DNA from: Adenophora triphylla var. japonica
Lineage: Eukaryota > Streptophyta > Magnoliopsida > Asterales > Campanulaceae
Assembly: GCA_022495995.1 (NCBI GenBank)
Contig: JAFEMH010004871.1
Span: forward strand, 1 to 64,000
Direction: 5' to 3'
DNA length: 64,000 nt
Shown: in pieces, positions 37,371-49,586 of the stretch
Layout of the letters: every line of letters begins with the position of its first letter
Position numbering within the stretch: the stretch's first letter is position 1
Notes under the pieces: generated by a model
Told to the model about the DNA's origin: nothing
Database searches by the model: none
What the model saw: the letters and a program-made list of their open reading frames with translations, nothing else
Translations under genes and position numbers: made by a program

Positions 37371-38184
37371 ATAAGACCAACTCTATATAGAAATGGAGGA
37401 GGTTAGTGTTGTTTGTCCTGATTTTTAATTTATTCATAAACCAAAACCCAAAACCCCCCAAAAAAAAAAAAAAAAAAAAAAAAAAAACTTTATTGAAAAT
37501 TGAGTGTGGGCCATGGCCCACTCTCCCCCTAACATAGCACCGCCACTGGTTACAACCATTCCTTTGGACAGAGCAACCTTTCGTTTGAAAGTTGAGTAGT
37601 AGAGTATTTACAAATTGATCATATACTTGGAGATTTCGATGTCTAAAACATATAGTCGAAACAAATACAGCTTTCAAATTTCTTACTGAAATTAGCACAT
37701 AGTAGAGTTTATTTTTTCATATTCAGTGGGTGCAAAGTTTTCATCATTACTAGCCTAAAAGTGCAAAATTTTAATGTTGACTATTTTCTGAATCAGAAAA
37801 TTTTGGGGGAAACCTGTTTCTCCATAAGTTATAAAAAATCCCGTTTTTAAATATATCGACTTGGTGTTTTAAAGTCTAAACACAGTGTTTTAAGGCCTAA
37901 ACTCGCTATTTTATTTTCTAGCTTAAACTCACTATTTTAACGCCTAAACTCACTATTTTATTTTCTAGGTATTTTAAGGCCTAAACTCAATGTTTTAAAG
38001 TCTAAACTCGATATTTTTAAGGATGAAAGTGGGCTTTTTATAACTTTAGGAGAAACAGGTTTCCCCTAAAACTTACTCTTTCTGAATCAAAGTTGAAAAA
38101 AGTGAACCTATTAGTTTTCATCCACTATGTTTGTATCAGATAAGGCTTTTGGCTCACAACATATGACTTTATGTGATTGCTTAG

Positions 38185-38265
38185 GAGCTTGAACAGTCAA
38201 AGGAGCGACCCAAGCGTCAAGGATTGAGATCGGAGAAGAATATGAAAGCTGGAGTATTAAACTAG
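38185..38265 (+). CDS. H15/AT-hook chromatin protein, exon 5 and stop
   Basis: 27 codons including TAG, after acceptor ttgcttag|GAG, phase 0. They encode ELEQSKERPKRQGLRSEK and NMKAGVLN, a basic C-terminus. RPKRQGLRS is reminiscent of basic ends in related chromatin proteins. With this exon the predicted protein is 86 + 314 + 901 + 22 + 26 = 1349 residues. Confidence 0.7.
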   Translation, partial: ELEQSKERPKRQGLRSEKNMKAGVLN

Positions 38266-38334
38266 AAATATTGGTAATCAAAAGTTCATTGTTTTTAGTG
38301 ACATTTACATGATTTTATTAGTTACTTTCATCAT

Positions 38335-39075
38335 GAGTAATCTATATTTTCGACCATTGAACTATTTGACATAATCAATTTGACCATCAAACTTCTATGT
38401 TTACAAATGAGACCTTTGTGCTAATGAATTAATAGCAAATGACACCCAAATTGATAACGACTGTTAATACTTAATGGCAAAATCATTTTCGTCCCTATCC
38501 TTCATATTTTTTTTATTCCATCCCTAAATATTTTTTTCTTTAATTATCGTCCTATATTTAACCCAAAAAACTATTAACCTCTAGAAATGTTCTCAAAAAT
38601 ATAAATGGAAAAATATTTTTCTCCCTAAATTGCCCCCTCCCCCTCTCGTCACGCTCCCAGTATTACCGAGAATAATTCCCACCTGTCCCCCTCTTCTAAT
38701 TTTCTCCACCATAATCAACCCCCTCCCCCACCAATATCATCCCATTGCCACACCCACATATCACCTACACCACCACAATCACCATCACCATCACCATCAA
38801 CTACCATCATCGCAATTACCACCACCTCCTCACAATCATCACCAGCAGCACTCTGCTGCCGCCACCACCACCGCCTAGCCCCTGCACCACCGTAAAACCC
38901 AATTGATTTTTATCTTATTCCAACATTTCTCTTTCATCTATTTTTTACTTTATATTTTTTCCGTTAAAGTATTAGCCGTCTTTATCAATTTTGATGACAT
39001 TTGCTATTAAATCATTAGTACAGTCACATTTATAGCTTTAGAAGTTTGATGGTCAAACACCCAAATAGTGTGATG
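38335..39075. mobile_element. MULE-like non-autonomous element after the stop codon
   Basis: Long imperfect inverted arms: ttgaccatcaaacttct and taatagcaaatgac at the left recur in reverse at the right (gacatttgctatta, agaagtttgatggtcaaa). A 10-bp repeat ctttcatcat flanks it (38325-38334, 39076-39085). The centre has His/Pro-type low-complexity DNA, not a gene. Confidence 0.6.
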
Positions 39076-39085
39076 CTTTCATCAT

Positions 39086-40501
39086 TACAGAGTATGTGTT
39101 GTATATATGGTCCATGTAGAAGTGACCAGTGGGTTCATGCACTCTGCGAATTTATCGAATTAAAGTTTATGAAGTGGTAATAGTTACAAGAATAACTGAT
39201 CGTTTCGTTTGTTCTTAGTACATTTCAGAACAAAATTCTAGCAAGCCTGCCGAAAGAATTTTTCTCACAACGCTTCTACTTTACGCTCTTTCAGTTCCTT
39301 TTGCTCATTTAGGTTTCCATGTGTTTTAGTTGTTTTCTTTTCTCATTACTACGCGTCACGTCGCTTCATTGTGCATTATATAGTTCCTAAATTTCTACTT
39401 AATTCCCTTGGTAGTGCAGGGGAACTCAGTCTTTCAATGCAGCAGTCAACTTAGCACAAGTGGTACGGAGGTGCATTTTGTGCCCATAGTTTTGCTTTTC
39501 TTTGTATGGTCTAGTAACAGCTGGTGGACGGTTGCATCTTCTTTATCCGATGTTTATTTTTTATCTTCTAAGTCCCCAACTTTTGCAGGAAGTCTTTGGG
39601 AGTTTTGTGCATAAGCAGTGGTTCTCAAACTATAATAATTGCTTCTTGTATTATAATTCAGCCAGTTTTTGGGATACCTGCTTTTCTGTGTAATGTATAT
39701 AAACTCTGAATCAAAACTTGTTCTTGTAAAGCAGCTTTAATCAGTAAATATGTGGCCAATGGCATCGAGTTTGTCAACCATTTAACAAAGGTAAGGTTTT
39801 GGTAAGGCTTGATATTCATTGTTATTGTTAGGCCACTATTTATCACCTTAAGCTTTAAGACGGGCCGAGCTACCCTATATACGAATATATTGATTGAGGC
39901 TCTAATGCTAGAGCCTATTAACCACTCCATCTGTCCTAACAATAGGGGTATAAATGGTTCGGTTTGGTTTAGTAACTTACAGACCCGAGCCACTAGTCAT
40001 CGGTTTGGAAAAATTCAAGACCAAATCAAACCATGACAAGTTCAAACTGAACTGAACCAAACCGCTATGGTTTAGTTCAGTTTGGTTATTCGGTTCAGAC
40101 CGTGATCTAAAGCGTAGTTCAATTCGCAATAGAGATCATGATTTAAACTACGGTTCAAACTTTGATTCAGAATATGGTTAAGATAAACAACTCATTATAA
40201 GATTTGTTTTAAAAAATTCTCTTGCACGGGTAAAGGAGATGCATTTCTGGTATTGGTGGCATTGTGACAATGGAGGAAGAGCGAGGGATGGGAGAGTTGA
40301 AGAGGAAAGTTAATTTGGTGATCCGGAGAAATAGCTATTTAAACAATAACTATTTGTAGGAGAATTCAAATGTTGATTGTGGAGAAAATTTAGTTAGTTA
40401 TTTGTCGTAATAAAGATAGCAAATGATGAAATTAATATTGAATAACACAAAACGGGGGTTAAGATTGGTTTAATTACTAACTGTAAATAACCCGAAAAAA
40501 A
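39086..40501. other. Gene-less stretch downstream of the H15 gene
   Basis: May hold 3' UTR or spliced UTR pieces of the H15 gene. An ggttcggtttggttt-rich repeat with partly inverted copies lies at 39950-40175. I see no supported gene. Confidence 0.4.
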
Positions 40502-40579
40502 TACAAGGAGTTTTTCCTAGGATGTCTAATTCATTTTAATTACAAGGAGTTTTTCCTAGGATGTCTAATTCATTTTAAT
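40502..40579. repeat. Two tandem 39-bp copies
   Basis: The unit begins tacaaggagtttttcctagg and occurs twice without change. Confidence 0.9.
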
Positions 40580-40584
40580 TGCTT

Positions 40585-41531
40585 TTGGAGTTGCCACCTT
40601 TGTATTTAAGAAAACATAAAAAAAAATTATGTCTAATTGATTTGAGTTAAGATAAAACCAAAGATTAAAAAGGGATTTGGGGGTTAGATTACGAAACAGG
40701 AATGTGTTAGGTACTCACTCCCCCCCCCCCGCCTTATGACCAGTCTTGCTAATTTAAGTGTCCTAAGTCTAGAAAGTCCTTTAATTTATGATTGTTAAAT
40801 TATTATTAAATAAGGGGTTTTAAAACGGGGTTGAAATGTTAGATAGATAATCGTGACTAACTTTAATAAGTAAAGTAGTTGTTGATAATCTTTCTTTTAA
40901 TGGAGATCACATACATGTTAAAAGATCAAATAAAAGAAGAAATAAACATAATAAGAAAAATACCTATGTTTAGAAGACCTCCGGAATGTCTCGTAATCAA
41001 GGATTTGCTTTTATGAAGTCTTGAGAGTGAAAGAAGAGAAAATAGAATTTAATAAGTACATTGTTTTTTTTTTTTCCGGAGAGTTTTGGTTTAAATTTGT
41101 CTATACTAAGGATGCTTATTGAAATTGGATTTCAAGGTTCCCAAGGTGTTGTAATTGCCAGTTTATGTTTATAGGTTTATAGGCGGAGAGGGAAGGTTTG
41201 GAGTAAATAAATATGATTTTCCCCGGATCAAATCAAGAGTAATGAAAATGGGGGTTACAAATCAGAAAATGAGAGAAATTCGGTGGAAAATCTGTTTGGT
41301 GAATGTGAAACTCGGGGGAGTTTCGCCTATCGAGTGAAACTCGGGTGAGTATGGAATTGAAGCCCAATCTCCCGGGATTTGACTTTCAGTAAATGACAAA
41401 AAAGATTAGTTTTGTTATTTAGTTTAGTCCAAAAATAACAGAACAGTTAGGAAATTAACCAAAGATAACAAAGATCAATAAAAACAAGAAAACCAAAGAT
41501 TATGTATGCGATCAAAGTGTGAGAGGTCCAA
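40585..41531 (-). repeat. LTR-like remnant
   Basis: On the minus strand the outer end is TGTAGACACCCCATG, preceded by a polypurine tract GAGGGGCTC (41532-41540). Near the inner end are ggagttgccacc and gggggttagattacg, counterparts of motifs in the Tat-like LTRs here. The inner boundary is uncertain, and no partner LTR is identified. Confidence 0.45.
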
Positions 41532-41864
41532 CATGGGGTGTCTACAGAGCCCCTCGGCGAAGTAGATTGCAAAGCAAAATGCGTTGATGATAGAACATAC
41601 ATCCTCCTTGAAAGTAAAGAGAGAAAGACTCAGAGAAGAGAAAATTAAAGATACAAAAAAGAAAAGAGTATAGAGAATGCCCCTGTGTAGGTATGAAAAG
41701 AGAGAACGCCCCCTGTGCATACGATTTTGCTTGATTGACATTGGATGCCCGAACTCACTCCATTTTGTTGTGCTAGTGCGGTTGTTTTGTAGAGAGTACG
41801 TCGCGGTTTTCCGGTGTGGATGGCCACCATAGTTGGAAGGAAATGCAAGTGCGATTTTCTGCTA

Positions 41865-42022
41865 CAGAATGACAGTTATAGCGGGGTGTGGAGAATAGAG
41901 GTACTCCACGAGAGATGCGGTTGAGTTTTCGCTATGGAATAATGTCCTTCATACCAAGCTGTGGAGGATCGAGGTACTCGACGAAAAATGCGGTTGTGTT
42001 TTCGATACAGAATAATGTCCGT
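41865..42022. repeat. Tandem repeat of about 75 bp, the target of the outer element
   Basis: Two units carry gtggag(a/g)at(a/c)gaggtactc and tgcggttg(a/t)gttttcg. A third unit begins at 42011 and continues at 57124 (tatagcagggtgttgagg), on the other side of the outer insertion. Confidence 0.65.
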
Positions 42023-43373
42023 TGATAGAGGAAATCTTTCTTATTAAAATTAACTAGCAAGTGCACTAGTTTATCAATCTAGTAGTTCGCATAATGCAAG
42101 AGTCGAATTCACAGAGACGAGTGTGGAACAAGTGTATTTTATTAATATAATAAGTAACTAAAAGGGGTTTGATTTTTAGGTTGAATTATTAATATAAGAA
42201 AGCAAGAAATAACAATTAAAGATAACAATAGAGCAAGGAATTCATGGATTGTTGATCACAACAATTATCTCTTTATGCTTTTTAAATCATGTAAGAGGAA
42301 TTCAATCTCATTCTTGGGCTCGTTAAAAAAATATAGAGTTAAGATGTTAATATCTTCCGTGAATTCAATAAAAACATTAAAATTCTAATATCTTTATTTT
42401 GTTTATATATTTCGTGAAGTCAATATAAACATTCAATATATTCAATTAAAAACACAAGAACATAAAAACCTAGATTCATTTATTTTCATGAATTTATCAA
42501 TTAAATCTAATCTTCACAATAGTCAATGTATAAATCATCTATTTGAGTGAAACGATTTATACCCAAATAGATTTAAATGACAAAGTTATCTTAACACACA
42601 ATTGAATTCTATGAATGATCTTGAAATATGTTGAGAGAACAAGAATGAGAGAAAGATATGAAGAATTAAATCAATAACATAAAGATTTAATTGTCACTTA
42701 TCTCAATACACGAATCAAATAAATTAGTTTCAAAGGGTCATTATCAATGAAAGTATAAATTCTTATTTTTGAATCTTTAAAATAAATAAAATCCTAATTT
42801 ACTATTTACAAGAGGATAAGAGGTAATAATATATGAGAAAAGGTTGATAACATATAAGAGGAGATCTAAAAATCTAGTGTAGGGGTCCTTTATATAGAAG
42901 GAGGGAAAGAGGAAATCCTAATTGGAATCCAATTTTAACCAAAATCTGCTAATATCCAAGTCAAACTCGAATTATGCACCAAATCCGTCTCTATTCTGTC
43001 ACAAATCCCTTGTAACTGCCTTTAAACCAGCCACGGACCAGATCCGTCACAAATATTCCATTTCTAAGCATCAAGGGCGATCACTCTAATTCACTTTGCG
43101 CGCTTGTTCTATTATTCTGTTGAAACCGTGCATTCACTCCAATTGTGGAGCGTTCGCTCCAATTTTTCTTTTCAGTTTAGTCCCTCTTGTTTCCTATTTT
43201 GCACTTTGGTTCCTAAGCTTTCAAAATGCAGCTTAAATTCTCCATTTTCTGCATAATTGCACTTCAACGTCTGTATTTATAAAACACTAGAAAATCCATT
43301 AAATTTTGAAGGTTTTGAATATAAAATAAGCTTGGAAACATATTTTTTGGATGGGTAAAAACCATATCCATCA
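42023..43373 (-). repeat. 3' LTR of element O
   Basis: 1,351 bp, TGATGGATATGG...CCTCTATCA on the minus strand. The adjoining purine-rich stretch (TTTGAGGGTATT, from 43374) is a fitting polypurine tract. Confidence 0.8.
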
Positions 43374-44079
43374 AATACCCTCAAACTTACCTTTTGCTCG
43401 TAATTGAGTAAAACAGAAAAAAAAAAACTAAAAACTAACTAACTATTTAAAAAACTATATTTTTGGATTGTTCAATTAACATAATAGGTTGTCGGCCAAA
43501 CAAGTCTTTGATCTTTTCAACACACAGTCTACAAGCATTATCATAAACATGTGATTATATTTACGTGGATGTATCTAACTTACAATTCTCCACAATATAA
43601 TGATATTATGAATGAAGTATGGGAGATCATTGTTTATCTAAGATATTTTATATGGTCACTTATGTCATGATATAAATCAATGATAACAAGATACATTTCT
43701 ACAGAAGGACACTCATATGAATGTTTGAACAAAACTGTTAACCCGGCTACTCATTAGTGATCAAATATGGCTTTATAGATTGTAATGTATCGCGAAAATC
43801 GCAGGCTAGGTTCACAGTTCCAAATGAAGGTAAGGATATACTAAGTCAAGCAAGTGAAACTAAGAAGTCTTCAACACATATCCTCACTTTAAGTTCATCA
43901 CTACGCTCCATGCCAACCCATTGATTCAACCCCCAAAATTATGATTTTGCATATTTTCACACATGAGGTTGATTACCTTTCTTTCTTTTTGGTCACTTTC
44001 CTCTTCAACATAAGAGAGGGCAAGGCTTTTCAAATTTTTATTTTCTTCATTTTTTTCCTTTTCATTGCACATATATATC

Positions 44080-45876
44080 TGAATGTACACTCGCTAAAAA
44101 ATTATGAGAGAGTCGTCACGCCGTTTTAAAGGAAAACATTGAAAACCTTTTTGAAAAGAGAAAATGGGTTCGGGGGTCAGATTACGTGTTGGGAAGAACC
44201 GAGAGTTCACCCAACAACACCTCGTAAACGAGTCTTTCTATGTTCAACATCCAAAATCATTCAATAAGTGTGTGCAAATGTGTGAGACATAATATGTGAT
44301 GAAATGCATTTTAATGCTTTATTTTTATTCCTCAAAATACTGGAAGTACAAATTGTGAGCCACTTGATGCGGGGGGCCACATCCCGATTACATTGGAGTT
44401 GGACAGGTTACAACTGAAAATGATCAGCTGCAAGATAGATCAGTATGTCGCACGACGCAGGATCAGTGATGGCCAAGTCTGTCTCGTGACATAACCTGCC
44501 ATCTGTAGAGGTTTACAGAGCTTTAATTACAGAGACTGGAGATCAATAGCAATTGAGATTAACAGAGATGAACAACAGGTCACTACGACCTCAAGGAGAG
44601 ATCAAAGCTCAGACGAGAGCGGATATGAGATGATCCACACTCACCTTAGCGATTCATGCACAACGCACGACATCAGTACAAGAGCACGCATAATCACTAC
44701 GATAAATTCATGATCAGAATATTCAAAAAAAATCAGAGCATACTACATGCTAATTGAGATTGTACCAATGCAAATTCAATCAGGTTCTACACCACAAGCA
44801 GATTTAAGCATGGCAATTGCACTACGCAATGAAAATAGAGAGAGAGGGGGGTTAAGATTCGTTACCCTTGTAGTCCAAAATCTCTACACCAAGTTAGGTG
44901 TAGGGACCTTCGATTCAGCTGTAAATGGGGGTTTAGAAACCAGAGAGGATAGGAGACCCAAATCTCCAATGTGTGTAAGAGTATATGGGAGGGAGAGAAT
45001 GGAATGTGAATGAGAGAGATGAGAGAATTGGAGTGTGTTTGTGTGTGTTTTAGGAGAGAGAGAGGTTTCTGATGTGATTTCGAGAGAGTGACCTTAGGGA
45101 GCTGAAAAGGGATCGGAGCTAGTAGGTGTGGTGATCGGAAATTGTTGGTGAAGGCGGTGAACGGGCCTAGGGTCTGGAATAGGGGCATCGACGGTTTTTG
45201 TGGTAGAGAGAGAATCGGTGAGGAAGCTATTGTTTTAGGGTAGAGAGAGATAGAACAGTGAGGAAGCCATTGATTGAGAGAAAATTGGGTCGTTGTTTTG
45301 GGTACAAAGAGAGAGAGAGAGAGAAATGACAAGCTGTCTTGAGAGAGAGAGAACGGTGAGGAAGGGGATTTCTCTGGCTGATTAGAGGGAGGGCAAGGTT
45401 ATCGCCGTGGCTGGGAGAGAGGGAGCGCCGTTGAGGAGGCGATTAGAGAGAGAGAGAGAGAGCCAGGTGAGGAAGACGATTAGAGAGAGACTAGAGAGAG
45501 AGAGGGCTGGAAACCGTCTAGAGAGAGAAAGGAAATGTCTGGAACAGCTTAGACAGAGAGTGAGCGTCCCCTTTTGAAATGAGAAAATTTTGATTTTAAC
45601 GCTGCCTGGAAATGGCTCATGGTGTCGCACGACATAACAAGCATAACTGCTTTCCTTCCAGAACCCTGCAAGGTGGCGGTTCAGGAGCTTTCCTGAGTTA
45701 ATTCCCAACAGGTCCAAACTGAATAATTCCCTATAGGTCCTTCCTTAGCGAGAAACTTATAAAAATCTCTCGAAAGTCTCGGAATGGACCAAAAATTTAC
45801 CAAAATGCTCCCTAGTGCACTTTTATTGAGTAAAAGGCACTTTTATTGGGTCACGAGTTGGATTGGGGTACTCACA
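44080..45876 (-). repeat. 3' LTR of element M
   Basis: 1,797 bp, TGTGAGTACCCCAATCC...GTACATTCA on the minus strand; polypurine tract TTGCCGAGGGGCTC adjoins at 45877. It carries a long GA-rich zone (about 45000-45540) and TGTCGCACGACA-type palindromes (44446, 45623). Confidence 0.9.
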
Positions 45877-46224
45877 GAGCCCCTCGGCAATGTCACTAAT
45901 GGAAGAAGTGAGGTTGTCGATAAGAAGGGTCCCAATCTTGACGAGCGAAAGATGGGAAAGATGGATCAGAATGGTCGAATGGCTGGACATGCTGGGGATA
46001 TTGCAAACGATTGGTGTGGTTGGATGGCTGGACCTCTCAAGAAAGGATACGTATCCCTAAAAGGGAATCAAGCCAGATCGTAGTTCGAGAAAGTGAGAAA
46101 GTGTGGTGCCTCAAACCGAAGAAAGACCAAAATGGTCAAATGGCTGGACCTCTCGAGAAAGGATTCCTACGTATCCCTAGGAGGGAATCAAGCCAGATCG
46201 TAGTTCGAAGGAGTGACTATTGGG

Positions 46225-46345
46225 GGGAAGTCGCCTGGAATTTGACTGGAGGGGGAGTCACTCGAGATTTGACTGGAGGGGGAGTCACCCGATATTTGAC
46301 TGGAGGGGGAGTCACCCGAGATTTGACTGGAGGGGGAGTCACCCG
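46225..46345. repeat. Minisatellite, 27-bp unit
   Basis: About 4.5 copies of gatttgactggagggggagtc, inside the non-coding 3' part of element M. Confidence 0.9.
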
Positions 46346-46454
46346 AGGTTTGTTGAAAAATAGAATTGAAAATGCCAGGGGCAAAATGGTAGTGCAAGTA
46401 GAGATATGTTTTCATACCTTTGATGTGCTTACCTGTAGCTGCCGGAAGGGCTGA

Positions 46455-46690
46455 GACTACGACTGATGATGATGATTTGCCGTCCAACACGGGGTGTTGA
46501 TGAGGAAATGCCATCCAACATGGGATTTTGATGATGATTCTCCGTCCAACACGGGATTTTTGATGATGATATTTCGTCCAACACGTTCATTTGATGATGA
46601 TCCTCCGTCCAATACGGGATGGTTTTGATGAGGAATCGCCGTCCAACACGGGATTTTGATGATGATCCTCCGTCCAACATGGGCTTTTGG
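46455..46690. repeat. Minisatellite, about 31-bp unit
   Basis: About eight copies of a unit with ccgtccaacacgggat and gatgatgat. Confidence 0.85.
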
Positions 46691-49586
46691 TGATAAGGCT
46701 GATGAGCACTATTACTTGGAGATTGAGGCAGCTGAAGCTCTTTCAAACAATGTTGATGAATCCGAAGATGATGAGACTGATGAAGATGATGACGGCAAAA
46801 AATGCCACCTGCAGGATTTGAAATCTTTGCCTAGATTGTGATTTGAGGAGCAACTCCTATGATCAGATTATGATCATTTGATTATTGTACCCTGTAGGGG
46901 GGGGGGAAACATAACACTCTAGGCACTTTGCATTAATTTGAATTCAATTATTATTAATTTTATGCATTGCTAGACTTTATTGCACGAGTCCATCTCGGCT
47001 GGGGATGAAAATGGAGTGAGGATTTTTGTATGGCTTGACGAGCATATACATATATAGAAATATGCTATGATGGATTTATGATGGTGTATGGATAGAAAAC
47101 CCTCTCCCATATAGTTGAGAAGGGTATAGGTGATGAATGAGATGGTGCAGCCTAGGCAAGTCGGGGGTGCTCCCTGGAGTGCAAATTGCAGCAAGTTGAT
47201 TGTTGCTGATAAGAACAAGGTGTATCGCGCGCCCGAAACGGCAAGCAGCAGAGGAAGTGCAGAGAATGCCCTGGATTTGAAGAGATGACTAGGGGAAGCC
47301 CAGATTTTGAGGAGGTGACTTGGCAAAGCCCCAGTTGGTAATACAAAGCAATCCCGAAGTGAATCCAATAAGGAGTAAATCCATCATGCAACAAAGTGGA
47401 TGCAGAGAATACCCTGGAAAAAAATACTAATACAGGAGAGCCCGAGAGAACAGCTTAGCAAAGCCCCAGCTTGAAGAGCCGATACAGGGGAGCCTGAGAG
47501 AACAGCTTAGCAAAACCCCAGCTTGAAGAGATTCAATGTAGCCTTATTGCGGATAGAATCATCATGTGGCCAAGGAGGCACCCATTTTTCAAACTTTAGT
47601 CAATCAGTCATTGGACAAGACTCGGGAATGTATACGTGCAGGGGCACATCTTTCGAAATGTGGGAACGAAACCCGATTTTGTGTAAAATCTCGCTTTGGG
47701 TTTGACTCTTTTGAGAGAGTATAAGCATCACAAGGTGTGGAAAAGTGTATGGAAGCCCCTGCTAACAGAAAGACAGTGTTTGGCTCTATTTTCCTATGAT
47801 GTAGAAAGAGAAGACTTGTCGAGACATTTGAAAACTTGTTTTATTCATGATGATCACAAGACTGCTTAAAATCCTTTATTGATGTTTAGGTTATTCAATC
47901 ACTAAGCCTGATATGAACAAATATTTTGATTTATCATGAGGAGAAAACCAACTGATATCAATAATCAAATTTGAAAAGATGGAGAGAGGATTTGTGTATA
48001 GGAAGGCTCTTAATGAGACCGGATTTTCTGAGATTAGTTTGTGATTGTGACCGGACCATTTCTAGTTGCCTATGTTCCCCTCAATATGAGAAGCTCAGGT
48101 CACCGTAGTTCGGGCTTATCCCGATTGAAAAGAGAAGTAATGTGAAAATTCGAGATTTTGAGGATCTTTGAGGATTTTGAGGATTTTGAGGATTTCTTCG
48201 AGATTTGGAGAATTGAAGAACATGTCTCCTTGGAGTGTCAATGAAAGACACGGATGCGAAGCCCCAGTGAGGCATTCACGGGAAGTGTTTGTGGAGAAGA
48301 AATGACATATGCTCACGCGAAATACCAAATTGGATTTGAATTTGCATAATCTTTGATTGATGATCTTGAACCGAGATGGATTAGTTTCCAACTTAAACAA
48401 GCAATGAAGCATTAATTTGATTTAGATCTTGAAGATATTAGAATGAAACTGCTATCCGGTGAGAATTGTAGCTGGGTTTCAGGCTTCGATCGGCCATCAG
48501 GTGATTTGGAAAATTGTTTGCATCATGACCTCTTAAGATGAGAGGTCGGCTGGGCTTTTTTGCTGACTGAACCTCTAAAGATGAGAGGTTGGCTTTCAAG
48601 GATATGTTTGGGATCTCTATGTCGAGGAAGATTGATTGCCTCTAAAACTAAGAGGTCAAATTTTGACTTTGGCCAAAGGCAAGGGTAATGGGAGTATCCT
48701 CTAAAAAAATGAGAGGATGGTTCGGGATTGGTTTTGCGGATGCTGGTGAGAGGAAGTCCAAGCTATTGAGAACTTTTATAAACTTGCGAGAATTCGGGCT
48801 CCTTCTGAATATTGGAGAGCCTCTTGAGAAGTCGAAGACTTTTACTGAAATTATGAGGATTTAAAATCCTTCTTTTGATAACCGGGAAGGCCTCTTGAGG
48901 AGTTGGGGATTATATCTGTCCTTCCTTCATGACTTGAGTATTTTGTGCACCACCGATTCTCGAAACTAACTTCTTAGCATTGCTTGGACTTCTCTCAGTA
49001 AAGAGCAAAGATGATGGCTAAACAGGGTTTCAAAACATGCCGATCTTGAAATGAAAGGGTATTGTTTGGTGAGGGTGAGGTAATGGCTTTCCTATGGTGA
49101 AAGGCTTCAGCTGCAAACCCTACCAGATGACCTAAACGAAAATTAAGTCTTCATTGCTTGCTTAAACTTAATTGAGAAAGATTAATGCAAATTCATTGAG
49201 CAACGGAGCGCTGAGTATGATGAAAGAGATGTGAGCATATGAAATGCGAGATGGGGAATTGATGAGCCCCAATTTGAGAAGGATATCAGTTGATTTCTCA
49301 CTTTGATTAATCCAAACATTAATTATTTCAATGACTTATTGATTGAGCAGCACAAGTGATCATATGGAATAAAACCATTTCAATTAAGTGTAATGTGGTG
49401 TGCAAGTGATGTCTCGAGTCTAGCAAGAAGAGAAACAAAGACTTTTATTACTGAAAGCAACTAACACAGACATAACAGATTCAAATCCTAAAAGGGACAT
49501 TCATTAATAAAATGAAAGACAGTCTAAACCCTATGAAACTGATTGACTATATCATTTTCAACTCAGGATGGGAGGATCCATTGGAA

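Larger units (their letters stand above)
35975..38184 (+). other. Intron 4 with inserted elements
   Basis: 2.2 kb from gtaaat to ttgcttag. It holds a MITE-like segment (36098-36360), a foldback element (36400-37370), a poly-A run (37459-37486), and an imperfect array of 'taaactc(a/g)(c/a)tatttta' units (37860-38020). No supported coding sequence. Confidence 0.65.

Noticed and set aside
38630..38878. His/Pro-rich 82-codon frame
   Set aside because: Low-complexity centre of an inverted-repeat element; no start context or homology seen.
44862..45332. 156-codon minus frame in the LTR of element M
   Set aside because: It lies in GA-rich LTR sequence; the same place in the other LTR does not keep it intact.
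46225..46690. Regular short repeats considered as a CRISPR array
   Set aside because: Units are contiguous without unique spacers, and this is plant retrotransposon DNA.
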